Shown: positions 49,470 through 59,472 of the stretch, piece by piece
Position numbering within the stretch: position 1 is the first letter of the stretch
Layout: the number at the start of each line of letters is the position of its first letter
DNA from: Oscillospiraceae bacterium
GTDB taxonomy: Bacteria; Bacillota; Clostridia; Oscillospirales; Acutalibacteraceae
Assembly (NCBI GenBank): GCA_015065725.1
Contig: SVPV01000007.1
Span: 1 to 64,000, forward strand
Direction: 5' to 3'
DNA: 64,000 nt
Notes under the pieces: model-generated
The model's input: only the letters and a program-made list of their open reading frames with translations
Told to the model about the DNA's origin: nothing
The model's database searches: none
Translations under genes and position numbers: made by a program

Positions 49470-50300
49470 TCAATAGCCGATTTTCTTAATGCGTGAATAG
49501 TGGAATATATATTGTTGTACAATGCCCGCGTAGGGTATTGCACATTCGGGTAAATTTCCGTCAAACAGCATTTCCATAGCACGCTTAATCCAAACGTCTT
49601 TAGGGAATGCCTCTATGTGACCGAGGGAGAAAAGCAAAACACAATCGGCAACCTTTGGTCCGACACCGCTTATCTCCATTAGCTTTTCTGCCGCCTGCTC
49701 ATAGGGTATGGTTCTCAGTTCTTCAAGCTTTACAGTGCCGCTTGCTACCTTTTTTGCGGCGTCTAGTATGTATTTGGCACGAAATCCTGCACGCAAGGGT
49801 TCTAAATCCTCAACGTAAAGCGAGGCAAGCTTTTCGGCAGTAGGGAATGAGTAATATCCGCCCATATCGTTACCAAAAGTTTCGCAAAGGCGTTCAATAA
49901 TACCTTTTATTCTCGGTATATTATTGTTTTGGGATATTATAAACGAGCATAACGCTTCCCAAGGGTCTTGGTTAAGAAGCCGTATACCGCCCGCAAATTC
50001 TATAGCATCGGCGATGGTTTTGTTTGAGCTTACCGCTTCTATTATTTTAGAGTAATCTCTGTCTAAATCAAAATAATTTCGCCAAAAGCTTTGAAAATCC
50101 TTAAGTGATGTATTTTTGAATATTACGATATCACCGTCGCGGTAAAGCTCAAGATATTTGTCGCCTGCAACACCACGCCAAGTTACACCGTCGTCACATT
50201 CCCAGCGGAATGCCTGTCCGCAATCAAGAGTTTGGGCTAAATCAAAATTTTTTGTACCGTATAGGTATAAATCCCCGTTTTTAATTTTTACAGTTAACAT
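49470..50300 (-). CDS. ogg: 8-oxoguanine DNA glycosylase
   Basis: TLDCGQAFRWECDDG; SFIISQNNNIPRIKGIIERLCETFG; LMEISGVGPKVADCVLLFSLGHIEAFPKDVWIKRAM. Confidence 0.93.
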   Translation of the reverse strand: MLTVKIKNGDLYLYGTKNFDLAQTLDCGQAFRWECDDGVTWRGVAGDKYLELYRDGDIVIFKNTSLKDFQSFWRNYFDLDRDYSKIIEAVSSNKTIADAIEFAGGIRLLNQDPWEALCSFIISQNNNIPRIKGIIERLCETFGNDMGGYYSFPTAEKLASLYVEDLEPLRAGFRAKYILDAAKKVASGTVKLEELRTIPYEQAAEKLMEISGVGPKVADCVLLFSLGHIEAFPKDVWIKRAMEMLFDGNLPECAIPYAGIVQQYIFHYSRIKKIGY

Positions 50301-50355
50301 ATAAAATCCCCAATGTTAAAATTTATATTTATAATTTTACCACTTTATTTTTAAA

Positions 50356-51066
50356 ATGACAATAGGAGAATTATGTATGAGAGATGATATTTGCACCATT
50401 CCTGTCACTGAAATTTTTGAAGAAAATGACGGTTGTCCTATTTGCCGTATGTATGCGGAGGTTGACAATAAAATCACCGAATATATTTTGGGCGACGCTT
50501 TAATGGAACCAGATGTTCGTATCGAAACAAACCGTTTAGGCTTTTGTGCAGACCATTATGAAAGTATGTATCTGCGTAGGGGCAGATTAGGCTTTGCCTT
50601 GATGCTCGAAACCCATTTGAAAAGTCTTAACGATAGTGTTTTTACAAAAAACATTTTAGTTTCTAACAGTAAAAAAGCCAGCAAGGCAAAAAAGGTCAGC
50701 GAAAGCTGTTTTATATGCGAAAAGGTAGAATGGGGAATATCCCGAATGATAGATACCATATACCGCACCTATGAAACCGAAAAGGATTTTCGCGATATGT
50801 TTAATTCACAACCTATGTTTTGTATGCCTCATTACGAAAGGCTTATAAGCGGAATAGACAAAAAATTTATGAAGAGATACGGCGGAGAATTGGCTGATAA
50901 TCTGACAAGAATTACCTCGAATTATGCTAAAAGTCTTTCGGAGGATGTTACAAAATACTGTGCTTCTTATAACTATTGCAGAACCGACGGAAAGGTTGAT
51001 TTTGGCAGCAGTATAGATTCGGTGCAACGCAGTATTGCCTTTTTAAGCGGTAGAAATGTTGAATAA
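50356..51066 (+). CDS. Cys-rich protein, DUF6062-like
   Basis: CPICRMYAEVDNKI...LGFCADHYESMY...CFICEKVEWGISR...MFCMPHYERLI; paired CxxC/CxxH. Confidence 0.55.
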   Translation: MTIGELCMRDDICTIPVTEIFEENDGCPICRMYAEVDNKITEYILGDALMEPDVRIETNRLGFCADHYESMYLRRGRLGFALMLETHLKSLNDSVFTKNILVSNSKKASKAKKVSESCFICEKVEWGISRMIDTIYRTYETEKDFRDMFNSQPMFCMPHYERLISGIDKKFMKRYGGELADNLTRITSNYAKSLSEDVTKYCASYNYCRTDGKVDFGSSIDSVQRSIAFLSGRNVE

Positions 51067-51168
51067 TTGATTTTTACTTAGCTTAATGTTTTTACATAAT
51101 TTTGAATAACAAGACTATAAAACGTCCAAAATATACGTGTAGTAAACAGTTCAAAAAGGGGCGTTTTA

Positions 51169-51441
51169 ATGGTAAAGGGCGTTAACAGAACGGTTATAGA
51201 GGTAAATAATACAGGCAGTAAGGTATTTGAAAAAATAGTGTTCTATGTTTCTCCGCAGTACGGAAATTTAAGTGCAAAGGTCTTAAAACGGGCGGCAGGC
51301 GAAATATCGTTAGGCCTTAATTCTTATCCTAAAAAGAAAACACTTAGACAACGTATGATAATAAGACGGAGAGTTATTATCGCCTCTATAGTAACGGCGG
51401 TTTTATTAGCTGCCGTGGGAATTGTTTGGTTGATTTTGTGA
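51169..51441 (+). CDS. Hypothetical small membrane protein
   Basis: 90 aa with C-terminal TM IIASIVTAVLLAAVGIVWLIL. Confidence 0.5.
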   Translation: MVKGVNRTVIEVNNTGSKVFEKIVFYVSPQYGNLSAKVLKRAAGEISLGLNSYPKKKTLRQRMIIRRRVIIASIVTAVLLAAVGIVWLIL

Positions 51442-51450
51442 ATAGAGTGT

Positions 51451-51488
51451 AAAAAAGCAGGAAGACTAGCATATCTTCTTGCTTTTTT
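51451..51488 (+). terminator. Intrinsic terminator
   Basis: aagcaggaaga / tcttcttgctt stem followed by ttttt. Confidence 0.75.
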
Positions 51489-51518
51489 TAAGCTTTTAAA
51501 GTATAATTAATAACGTAT

Positions 51519-52292
51519 ATGATGTTTAAAAGGAATATGGTGATTGTTTTGAAAAAAGATTTAAAAACAGTTTTCACGCTGTGTGGTTATCTTATTGTAG
51601 CAGGAATTATGTGTGTCGTTTGCTATTCATCAATTAAAATACTTGTTAACTCTGCATTTACCGATGTTAAGGGCTACGGCGTTTACGGTACTTTGGAGGG
51701 TTTGGAAGATAAAGAATATCTTTATAGCTTTGTTTATGATAAAGGTGAAACCAATGCAGAAGATGACACTAAGTGGGCGGAATATGAAAAACAAGGCTAT
51801 ACACTTGAAAAATATACCGAACGCACAACACTCTCTAAGAGGGCAAGTGCTATAACATCGGTTGTTTCACAAATTTTGTGTCTTATTTTTGTTGGCTCTT
51901 TTATTTTTTCAATACTGCTTAAACGCGGTAGTAAGGAAGGCAATCTTGTCCGTATAGGTGCAATGAAACCCAATGCACTTAAAGGTCTTATAGTTACTTT
52001 GCTTGCCTGTTTGCCCGCATTTGTTACTTACATAGTATTTCTTATTTCAGTTGTCGGCAACTATGAGGGATTTTCGGTTAACTTATATGCGTTTTTAAAT
52101 GTTACGTACTGGCCGATTTTTGATTTAATTTTCAGCTCTGCAAAAACTGTAAGTGACGTAGGTGTATGGCAGTTAATTGCATGCTTCTTGTTACAGACAA
52201 TAATTCCTTTGATGGGTGCGGTGTCTTACTATATTGGATATAAGGATTATGAGTTTTTAAGTAAACTTTTATATAAAAAGAAGAGGGGTTAA
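51519..52292 (+). CDS. Hypothetical multi-TM protein
   Basis: Several hydrophobic segments; 5 nt from the next ORF. Confidence 0.55.
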   Translation: MMFKRNMVIVLKKDLKTVFTLCGYLIVAGIMCVVCYSSIKILVNSAFTDVKGYGVYGTLEGLEDKEYLYSFVYDKGETNAEDDTKWAEYEKQGYTLEKYTERTTLSKRASAITSVVSQILCLIFVGSFIFSILLKRGSKEGNLVRIGAMKPNALKGLIVTLLACLPAFVTYIVFLISVVGNYEGFSVNLYAFLNVTYWPIFDLIFSSAKTVSDVGVWQLIACFLLQTIIPLMGAVSYYIGYKDYEFLSKLLYKKKRG

Positions 52293-52297
52293 AAACA

Positions 52298-53161
52298 ATG
52301 GCATTTAAGTTTTTTAATTACGATAAGGCGGGACCTGGAATTAGCAAAAATGCTCCGCAAAAAAGAAAATTTATAGTTTTTTTTGAAACTTTCTTTAGAA
52401 ATATATGGAAGTTTATGCCTATTAATTTGGTTTATTTTGGGGTTTCACTTCCGATTATTACGAACGGACTGGCAACTGTAGGTATTACCCACGTTGTAAG
52501 AAATACTGCACTTGATAAACACTCCTTTGGTTTGAGTGATTTTTTTGAAACGATTAAAAAGAATTGGAAACAGGCACTTTCAGTAGGTATTATCAACACT
52601 ATAATCACAATGATTATAGCGTGTGACTTTATGTTCTTTCATAACTATAACGGAAATTCAATTTTTGGCACGGTAGGTTTGGGCTTTTCATTGTTTTTGG
52701 CGTTTACCTTTGCTGTTATGAATTTCTACATTTGGACACTTATGATAACCTTTAATTTTACTACAACCCAGCTTTATAAAAACAGTTTTAAATTTGTATT
52801 TTTAAACCTTTGGAAAAATGCACTCTGCCTTATACTTGAGGTTTTAATGTATGCAGTTTATGCACTTGTTGGATATATAATTTTACATATGTCAGCAAAT
52901 ATTGTTATGATGCTCTTAGCAGTTACAATGATTGTTTTTGTATTAACATTTCCGTGTTATAGGGCACTTATGATACAGTACTTTGTATTTCCGCCAATAA
53001 AGAAGTTTATTATTGAGCCGTATTATAAAGCACATCCTTTTGAGGATATCGAAAAGCGTCGCGATTTAGGCCTTGAAATTGAAGAGCTAAAGCGTTACGA
53101 TGAAGATGGCAATCTTATTACCGATGATGAAGAACTAGTATTTGATGATACAGTTAATTAA
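52298..53161 (+). CDS. YesL/DUF624-like membrane protein
   Basis: ETFFRNIWKFMPINLVYFGVSLPIITNGLATVGITHVVRN resembles the DUF624 N-terminus; multi-TM. Confidence 0.6.
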   Translation: MAFKFFNYDKAGPGISKNAPQKRKFIVFFETFFRNIWKFMPINLVYFGVSLPIITNGLATVGITHVVRNTALDKHSFGLSDFFETIKKNWKQALSVGIINTIITMIIACDFMFFHNYNGNSIFGTVGLGFSLFLAFTFAVMNFYIWTLMITFNFTTTQLYKNSFKFVFLNLWKNALCLILEVLMYAVYALVGYIILHMSANIVMMLLAVTMIVFVLTFPCYRALMIQYFVFPPIKKFIIEPYYKAHPFEDIEKRRDLGLEIEELKRYDEDGNLITDDEELVFDDTVN

Positions 53162-53179
53162 TTTAAAATAATTCAAATT

Positions 53180-53217
53180 AAGTCCGATGGAATTTTGTTC
53201 TATCGGACTTTAATTTT
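53180..53217 (+). terminator. Intrinsic terminator
   Basis: aagtccgat / atcggactt then taatttt. Confidence 0.7.
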
Positions 53218-53257
53218 GTGAAGATTTTCTGCATATATAATTGTGAGGTGATTATAT

Positions 53258-53521
53258 ATGGGTTGTAGAATTGATGAACTCAAAAATAAACAGGTGGTCT
53301 GTATAGGTAACGGATGTGTTATAGGATATGTTTCGGACGTTGAGCTTGATATTGATACGGGTGAATTGATTTCAATAATAATATACGGTAGGTCGCGGTT
53401 TATGGGCTTTTTCGGCAGGGAGGATATTGTTATACCGTGGCGGGATATTAGGGTCATAGGAAACGAAACTATTTTGGTGTCTACAGACCTACCGTCTCTA
53501 AGAGAAATAAGAGGAAAATAA
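53258..53521 (+). CDS. YlmC/YmxH family sporulation protein (PRC-barrel)
   Basis: RIDELKNKQVVCIGNGCVIGYVSDVELDIDTGELISIIIYGRSRFMGFFGREDIVIPWRDI. Confidence 0.88.
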   Translation: MGCRIDELKNKQVVCIGNGCVIGYVSDVELDIDTGELISIIIYGRSRFMGFFGREDIVIPWRDIRVIGNETILVSTDLPSLREIRGK

Positions 53522-53526
53522 TGTAA

Positions 53527-53554
53527 GGTCTGCTGGGTGATATTCTAGCAGACC
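53527..53554 (+). other. Stem-loop after ymxH-like gene
   Basis: ggtctgct / agcagacc 8-bp stem, no T-tract. Confidence 0.4.
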
Positions 53555-53629
53555 ATAAAATTTGTCCAAAATGCCTACTGAATGGCAATATGTTCCACTA
53601 AAGTTTGGATTATGTTTTGTATTACTGTG

Positions 53630-53658
53630 TTGACAAGTGTCGAAAATTGGATTACAAT
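53630..53658 (+). promoter_or_regulatory. Sigma-A-type promoter for the MBOAT operon
   Basis: TTGACA, 17-nt spacer, TACAAT. Confidence 0.7.
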
Positions 53659-53692
53659 AAAGGTCAATGAATTTTAAGGGGTAGGAATTTTA

Positions 53693-55141
53693 ATGGTATT
53701 CTCAAGCTTGTTTTTTCTCTATCTGTTTTTGCCATTAAATTTAATATGTTACTTTTTTGCACCTAGTTTGCGTGCAAAAAATATAGTTATGCTTATTTTC
53801 TCGCTTGTGTTTTACGCTTGGGGAGAGCCAGTGTATCTGTTTTTGCTTTTAGGTATGGCATTTTTTGATTGGATTATTGCTATTTATATCGGAAAACAGG
53901 TACCAAAATCCACTGGTGCAAAGCTTGGTATAGTTATGATGTGTCTGGTAAACCTTGGTCTTTTGTCGGTTTTCAAGTACGGCACATTCTTTCTTTCAAA
54001 TATTAAGGCAATTACGGGTTTCCCTCAAAGTATACCTAATATTTTGTTACCTATCGGTATTTCTTTTTATACCTTTCAGCTTATGTCTTATGTTATTGAT
54101 GTTTATAGAAAAGAAACTGAGGCACAAAAGAATTATTTTAAATTATTGCTTTATGTAAGCCTTTTTCATCAGTGTATTGCGGGTCCTATAGTTAGGTATA
54201 AGGATGTTGAAAATGCTATTACAGAGCGTAGTGTCAGCTCGGCAGATATAAGCTATGGCGTTTGGCGTTTTACAATTGGTCTTGCTAAAAAATCGGTTTT
54301 AGCAAATGTTTGCGGTGCGGTTGCCGATAGCTTTCTTGTAAAAGACAGTGCCGAAAATGCCGCCGCTTTACTTGAGGGACGTTCGGTTGTAGGTGTTTGG
54401 GTTGGCGTTTTGGCGTATATGCTTCAAATATATTTAGATTTCTCTGCTTATTCTGATATGGCAATAGGTATGGGTAAGATGATAGGTTTCCATTATATTG
54501 AAAACTTTAATTATCCCTATATGTCAAGGTCGGTTTCAGAGTTTTGGCGTAGATGGCATATTTCGCTCGGCTCGTTTTTTAGGGATTATCTGTATATTCC
54601 TCTAGGTGGCAACCGTAAGGGTATAGCTCGCACAATTATTAATCTTTTTGTAGTTTGGTTCTTTACGGGTATGTGGCACGGTGCCTCGTGGAATTTTGTG
54701 CTTTGGGGCCTCTACTTTTTTGTCTTTATAGCTTTAGAAAGACTGTTTTTATCAAAGCTGCTCGAAAAAAATAAGGTGATATCACATATTTACCTTTTGG
54801 TTATTATATATTTCGGTTGGATACTGTTTAGATTCCGCGACATGAATTTAATTTTAGTAACCCTAAAGTCTATGTTCGGACTAAACGGTAACGCGTTTTA
54901 TAATTTTGAAACAAATTCGGTGCTTTTAAATAATCTGCTTTTACTGTTGGTATCTCTTGTTGCGGCAACTCCGCTTTTAAAGAATATTTGTAACAATGTA
55001 AAGTTGATTGCTGTTAAAAGCAGTGTTGTTAGTATAGTCTATTCGGTTGTGCGTATAGCTTGGCCTATTATATTACTATTGCTTTCAACCGCTTCATTGG
55101 TCGGAGATTCTTATAATCCGTTTTTGTATTTCCAGTTTTAA
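53693..55141 (+). CDS. MBOAT family O-acyltransferase (DltB/AlgI-like)
   Basis: HQCIAGPIVRY; YLDFSAYSDMAIGMGKMIGF; VSEFWRRWHISLGSFFRDYLYIPLGGNRKG; WFFTGMWHGASWNFVLWGLYF. Confidence 0.95.
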   Translation: MVFSSLFFLYLFLPLNLICYFFAPSLRAKNIVMLIFSLVFYAWGEPVYLFLLLGMAFFDWIIAIYIGKQVPKSTGAKLGIVMMCLVNLGLLSVFKYGTFFLSNIKAITGFPQSIPNILLPIGISFYTFQLMSYVIDVYRKETEAQKNYFKLLLYVSLFHQCIAGPIVRYKDVENAITERSVSSADISYGVWRFTIGLAKKSVLANVCGAVADSFLVKDSAENAAALLEGRSVVGVWVGVLAYMLQIYLDFSAYSDMAIGMGKMIGFHYIENFNYPYMSRSVSEFWRRWHISLGSFFRDYLYIPLGGNRKGIARTIINLFVVWFFTGMWHGASWNFVLWGLYFFVFIALERLFLSKLLEKNKVISHIYLLVIIYFGWILFRFRDMNLILVTLKSMFGLNGNAFYNFETNSVLLNNLLLLLVSLVAATPLLKNICNNVKLIAVKSSVVSIVYSVVRIAWPIILLLLSTASLVGDSYNPFLYFQF

Positions 55142-55174
55142 TTTAAAAATTTTATTAAGAAAGGGGAGGGGTGT

Positions 55175-56542
55175 ATGAAAAAAGCCAAAACCACCAAAGG
55201 CTTTAGTTTTTATTTTACTGATGCATTGATGACACGTGTGTTTTTTGCGGTTTTAATTGTAGTTGCCGTTTTGGCACTTATACCTGCTCTCCGTCCAAAA
55301 TATTCCGAAAGTGAAAAGCGTGAGCTTACAAAATTCCCGAAGTTCAGTTTTGAGGCATTGGCAGACGGTACATATTTTGACAATATAAATTTGTGGTATG
55401 CCGATACATTTCCGCTTCGCGATAGCCTTATAAACCTAAACAACGTTTTAAAGGGAAGTCTTAAGGTTGAAAACTCGGTTGAAATTCACGGCGATTTAAC
55501 GGTGGGTGACGATATTCCTCTAGCAGAAGATAATTCTTCTGATAGCAGTTCCTCACAAGATGTTTCGTCAAGCGAAACTAAAGATAATGTTACTTCGTCC
55601 GAAAGCAGTTCAAGTACTGTTACAACCGACCCCCAGACCGTTGAAACTTTAGGTGCTATTATAAGGGTTAAAAATACTGCGTTTGAGTATTATAATTTTA
55701 ACCAGAGAATTTCGGATTTATATGCCTCTCATATCAGTTATGCCGCCGACAGTCTAAAGGATTATGCAACGGTATATGCGATTGTTCCGCCTACATCAAT
55801 AGGCGTTATGTTGCCTGATGATATGTATGATAAAATTAATTCATCAGACCAGAAAAAAGCGATTGAATATATATATGAAAAAATGTCGCCAACAGTTCAA
55901 AAGGTCAACCCTTATAAAACCTTGAAGGCACGTAACGATGAGTATATATATTTCCGCACCGACCACCATTGGACAGCATTAGGTGCATATTATGCGTATT
56001 GTGACTTGATGAAGGTAAAGGGAGTTACACCCCCTTCGCTTGACGTCTTTACGCGACACGAATTTTCGGGATTTTTAGGTTCTTTTTATAGGCAGACAAA
56101 GTCACCCTATCTTGCCGAAACACCTGATACTGTTTTAGCATTTGAGCCTGTTTGGACTAATACTATTACAACAACTATGGGTGTTGGTAATGTGGTTGAT
56201 AAGAAAATTGTTTCGGACGGAAATGCTTTAAGTGAGGCTAATAAGTATCTTTGTTTTATAACGGGCGACCGACCGTACGGAATAATTAACAATCCAAACT
56301 TAACCGACGGCTCATCCTGCCTTATTATTAAGGATTCTTTTGGTAATGCAATGGTGCCTTATTTTGTGGCAAACTATCAAATGGTCCACGTAATTGATTA
56401 TAGACATTTTCCTACTGTGGATGCACGAAAACTAAAACAGTTTGTAACCGAGAATGCTATTCGGGATGTTGTCTTTATAAACAATGTTTCCTCAACCCGT
56501 AACGAATCACTTGTAAATCAAATAGGTAATTTTGTAAGATAA
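55175..56542 (+). CDS. DHHW family (AlgX/AlgJ-like) protein, partner of MBOAT
   Basis: N-terminal TM, Ser-rich linker, YIYFRTDHHWTALGAYYAYCDLM, CLIIKDSFGNAMVPYFVANY. Confidence 0.88.
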   Translation: MKKAKTTKGFSFYFTDALMTRVFFAVLIVVAVLALIPALRPKYSESEKRELTKFPKFSFEALADGTYFDNINLWYADTFPLRDSLINLNNVLKGSLKVENSVEIHGDLTVGDDIPLAEDNSSDSSSSQDVSSSETKDNVTSSESSSSTVTTDPQTVETLGAIIRVKNTAFEYYNFNQRISDLYASHISYAADSLKDYATVYAIVPPTSIGVMLPDDMYDKINSSDQKKAIEYIYEKMSPTVQKVNPYKTLKARNDEYIYFRTDHHWTALGAYYAYCDLMKVKGVTPPSLDVFTRHEFSGFLGSFYRQTKSPYLAETPDTVLAFEPVWTNTITTTMGVGNVVDKKIVSDGNALSEANKYLCFITGDRPYGIINNPNLTDGSSCLIIKDSFGNAMVPYFVANYQMVHVIDYRHFPTVDARKLKQFVTENAIRDVVFINNVSSTRNESLVNQIGNFVR

Positions 56543-56546
56543 TATA

Positions 56547-56582
56547 AAACAGACGTATGGATTTCCATACGTCTGTTTTTTT
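56547..56582. terminator. Intrinsic terminator between convergent genes
   Basis: aaacagacgtatgg-attt-ccatacgtctgttttttt. Confidence 0.88.
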
Positions 56583-56594
56583 AGTAAATATGTT

Positions 56595-57398
56595 TTATTT
56601 TAACTCTAATGTTCTTTTATATGCGGCTTTAATAGCATTCATACAGCTAGAGCGGAATGCACCGTCTTCAAGTGCATGGACGCCTGCTATTGTTGTACCG
56701 CCGGGACTGCAAACCTCATCCTTTAATGTGGCGGGGTGCTTGCCTGTTTCTATAAGCATTTTTGCGGCACCTAAAAGTGTTTGGTAGGAATAGGATAATG
56801 CCTTATCTCGCGGAATACCGCATTCAACTGCACCGTCGGCTAAAGCTTCGGCAAACATATAAACAAAAGCGGGACCGCAACCCGAAAGTGAGCCTGCGGC
56901 ATCGATAAACTTTTCTTCTATCATATCTATTTTGCCTGCAAATTCTAAAGCGTTCTGAAATGCGTTAATTTCTGCCTCTGTGACGCCGCCGTAGGTAGAG
57001 CATAAAATCATACCCTCACCCACAAAAACGGGTGTATTGGGCATTATACGAATTATAGGATAGCTACCGTCGGCGTACAGGGAAATTTTTTCTGCAGATA
57101 GTCCTGCCGCCATAGTTACAAGCACAAAACGCTCGTTTCGGTTTTTAAGAATATTCTTAATACCGCTTAATACCGATTCCATAACCTGTGGCTTTACTGC
57201 TAAAAATATAAACTTGCATTTTTGGGCTATAGTTTCGTTGTCACTACAGGTGGCGGAAATTTTTTCGGCTAAATTTTTAGCTTTTTCATTGTCGTAGTCT
57301 GAAATTAGTAGCTCTTCACCCGAAAATTTACGGCTTATAGCAGTAGCTAATGCACCGCCCATATTACCCGCACCGATAAAACCAAATGTATTACTCAT
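56595..57398 (-). CDS. proC: Pyrroline-5-carboxylate reductase
   Basis: TFGFIGAGNMGGALATAI; IIRIMPNTPVFVGEGM; SGCGPAFVYMFAEALADGAVECGI. Confidence 0.95.
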   Translation of the reverse strand: MSNTFGFIGAGNMGGALATAISRKFSGEELLISDYDNEKAKNLAEKISATCSDNETIAQKCKFIFLAVKPQVMESVLSGIKNILKNRNERFVLVTMAAGLSAEKISLYADGSYPIIRIMPNTPVFVGEGMILCSTYGGVTEAEINAFQNALEFAGKIDMIEEKFIDAAGSLSGCGPAFVYMFAEALADGAVECGIPRDKALSYSYQTLLGAAKMLIETGKHPATLKDEVCSPGGTTIAGVHALEDGAFRSSCMNAIKAAYKRTLELK

Positions 57399-57409
57399 AT
57401 AAATACCTC

Positions 57410-58660
57410 TTATCTTATGTGTCCGTTTCCACGGATTATATACTTGTAGGTAGTAAGCTCTTCTATACCCATAGGACCTCTTGCGTGTAGCTTTTGGGTG
57501 GAAATACCCATCTCACAGCCAAGACCAAACTCGCCGCCGTCGGTGAAGCGGGTAGAGGCGTTTACATAAACTGCCGCACTGTCAACCGATAAGGTGAATT
57601 TTTCCGCAGTAGAGGGATTATTTGTTATTATAGCTTCGCTATGATGTGTTGAATGTTCGGCAATATGCGAAATTGCCGCGTCAACGCTGTCTACAACGCC
57701 TATCGCTAACTTGTAGTCTAAAAATTCAGTATCAAAGGAGTTTTCATTTTGTGGGGTGCCGTCAATAATTAGTGAGGCGGCTTTATCTAAAATAAGCTCG
57801 GCAGTTTTTGGACGTTCTTTTCCTGTTAATCTTTCCTTCAAAAGCGGTAAAAATTGTTTTGCAATATCTTTATGCACAAGACAAACCTCAGCCGCATTGC
57901 AAACAGACGGACGGCTCATTTTTGCGTTTTCAACTATATTAAGTGCCATATTTATGTCGGCTTCACGGTCTACATAAATGTGGCAAATGCCTGTTCCTGT
58001 TTGTATGCAGGGAACAGTAGCATTTTGTATGCAGGCGTTTATAAGTCCTGCACCGCCACGGGGGATTAGCATATCAACATAGTCGTTAGCTCGCATAAGC
58101 TCGTTTGCACTATCTCTTGAAGTATCTTCAATTAGATTTATAAGGTCGGGATTCTCGCCCGATTTTATAAGTCCCTCACGTAAAGCATCAACAATAGCCT
58201 TAGCACTGCGGTAAGCCTCTTTACCGCCTCGAAGCACACAAACATTACCCGATTTAAGAGCAAGTGCTGCCGCGTCAGAGGTCACGTTTGGTCGGCTTTC
58301 GTAAATTATTGCAATAACGCCGATTGGTGCGGTTATCTTTTCGATAATCAGTCCGTCATCTCTTGTAGAAGAAGATATAACCTTGCCTATAGGGTCGGGT
58401 AGGGAGGCTACCTTTTTAATACCCTCTGCCATATCTAAAATACGGGCGTCTGTAAGGGTTAGGCGGTCTATCATTACGTCAGAAACGCTATTTCTTGCCG
58501 CCTCAATATCAAGTGCATTTGCCTTTAGAATTTCAGCTTTTGCTAAAATAAGGCTTTCTGCCATACTAAAGAGAGCTTTTTCTTTACGTTCTTTAGTTAA
58601 TAAAGAAACGTCGGCAGCCGCACGCTTTGCGGATTTTAAAATATCTATAGTTTTTTTCAT
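57410..58660 (-). CDS. proA: Glutamate-5-semialdehyde dehydrogenase
   Basis: PIGVIAIIYESRPNVTSDAAALALKSGNVCVLRGGKEA; FGLGCEMGISTQKLHARGPMGIEELTTYKYII. Confidence 0.96.
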   Translation of the reverse strand: MKKTIDILKSAKRAAADVSLLTKERKEKALFSMAESLILAKAEILKANALDIEAARNSVSDVMIDRLTLTDARILDMAEGIKKVASLPDPIGKVISSSTRDDGLIIEKITAPIGVIAIIYESRPNVTSDAAALALKSGNVCVLRGGKEAYRSAKAIVDALREGLIKSGENPDLINLIEDTSRDSANELMRANDYVDMLIPRGGAGLINACIQNATVPCIQTGTGICHIYVDREADINMALNIVENAKMSRPSVCNAAEVCLVHKDIAKQFLPLLKERLTGKERPKTAELILDKAASLIIDGTPQNENSFDTEFLDYKLAIGVVDSVDAAISHIAEHSTHHSEAIITNNPSTAEKFTLSVDSAAVYVNASTRFTDGGEFGLGCEMGISTQKLHARGPMGIEELTTYKYIIRGNGHIR

Positions 58661-59430
58661 TGTTTTTTCACCGCTTTAAATCTTGTGCCTATGTTTTCAC
58701 CGTTTACTATATCATAAAGCACTTCGGGGTCGTTGCCGTTTGCAATTACCATTTCAATACCGTTTTTGGTAGCAATTTCTGCCGCGTGCAGTTTAGTCTG
58801 CATACCGCCTGTACCAAGCTTTGTGACCGCACTGCCTGTCATAGCAATAATTTCAGACGTAATTTCGTCAACCTCACTTAAAAGTGTGGCATTCGGATTT
58901 TTGTGTGGGTCTTCGGTATAAAGTCCGTCAATATCGGATAAAAGTATTAATAAATCAGCCTCAGAGGACCTTGCAACAATAGCAGCAAGCGTATCGTTAT
59001 CACCAATAACAATTTCGTCTGTAGCGATAGTATCATTTTCATTAATAATGGGCAGAGCCTCAAGCTCTAAAAGTCTGTAAAGCGTATTTTGGAAATTTTT
59101 ATTTCTTTCCTCGTTTTGTATATCGGCACCTGTTATTAGTATCTGTGCTACTGTGTGATTATGCTCAGAAAACAGCTTGTCATATATGTACATAAGCTCA
59201 CATTGACCTACAGCTGCAGCGGCTTGCTTGGTGGGAATGTCGGTAGGTCTTGTCTTTAAAGACAGTTTTCCAACACCCATACCAATAGCACCCGAGGATA
59301 CTAAAATTATTTGGTGACCTGCATTTTTTAAATCACTCATAACCTCGCAAAGCTTTTCTACGCGGCGAATATTTAAATGTCCGGTAGCGTGTGTGAGGGT
59401 AGAAGTTCCAATTTTTATTACAATACGCAT
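58657..59430 (-). CDS. proB: Glutamate 5-kinase (no PUA domain)
   Basis: MRIVIKIGTSTLTHATGHLNIRRVEKL; LVSSGAIGMGVGKL; INENDTIATDEIVIGDNDTLAAIVA; GTGGMQTKLHAAEIA. Confidence 0.95.
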   Translation of the reverse strand: MRIVIKIGTSTLTHATGHLNIRRVEKLCEVMSDLKNAGHQIILVSSGAIGMGVGKLSLKTRPTDIPTKQAAAAVGQCELMYIYDKLFSEHNHTVAQILITGADIQNEERNKNFQNTLYRLLELEALPIINENDTIATDEIVIGDNDTLAAIVARSSEADLLILLSDIDGLYTEDPHKNPNATLLSEVDEITSEIIAMTGSAVTKLGTGGMQTKLHAAEIATKNGIEMVIANGNDPEVLYDIVNGENIGTRFKAVKKQ

Positions 59431-59472
59431 AAATATTCCCCTTTAAGAGATAAAAATCAATTACAGTTTTAG

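Noticed and set aside
58657-59430. Truncated proB
   Set aside because: The missing PUA domain is common for clostridial glutamate 5-kinases; catalytic motifs are complete and the ORF overlaps proA normally.
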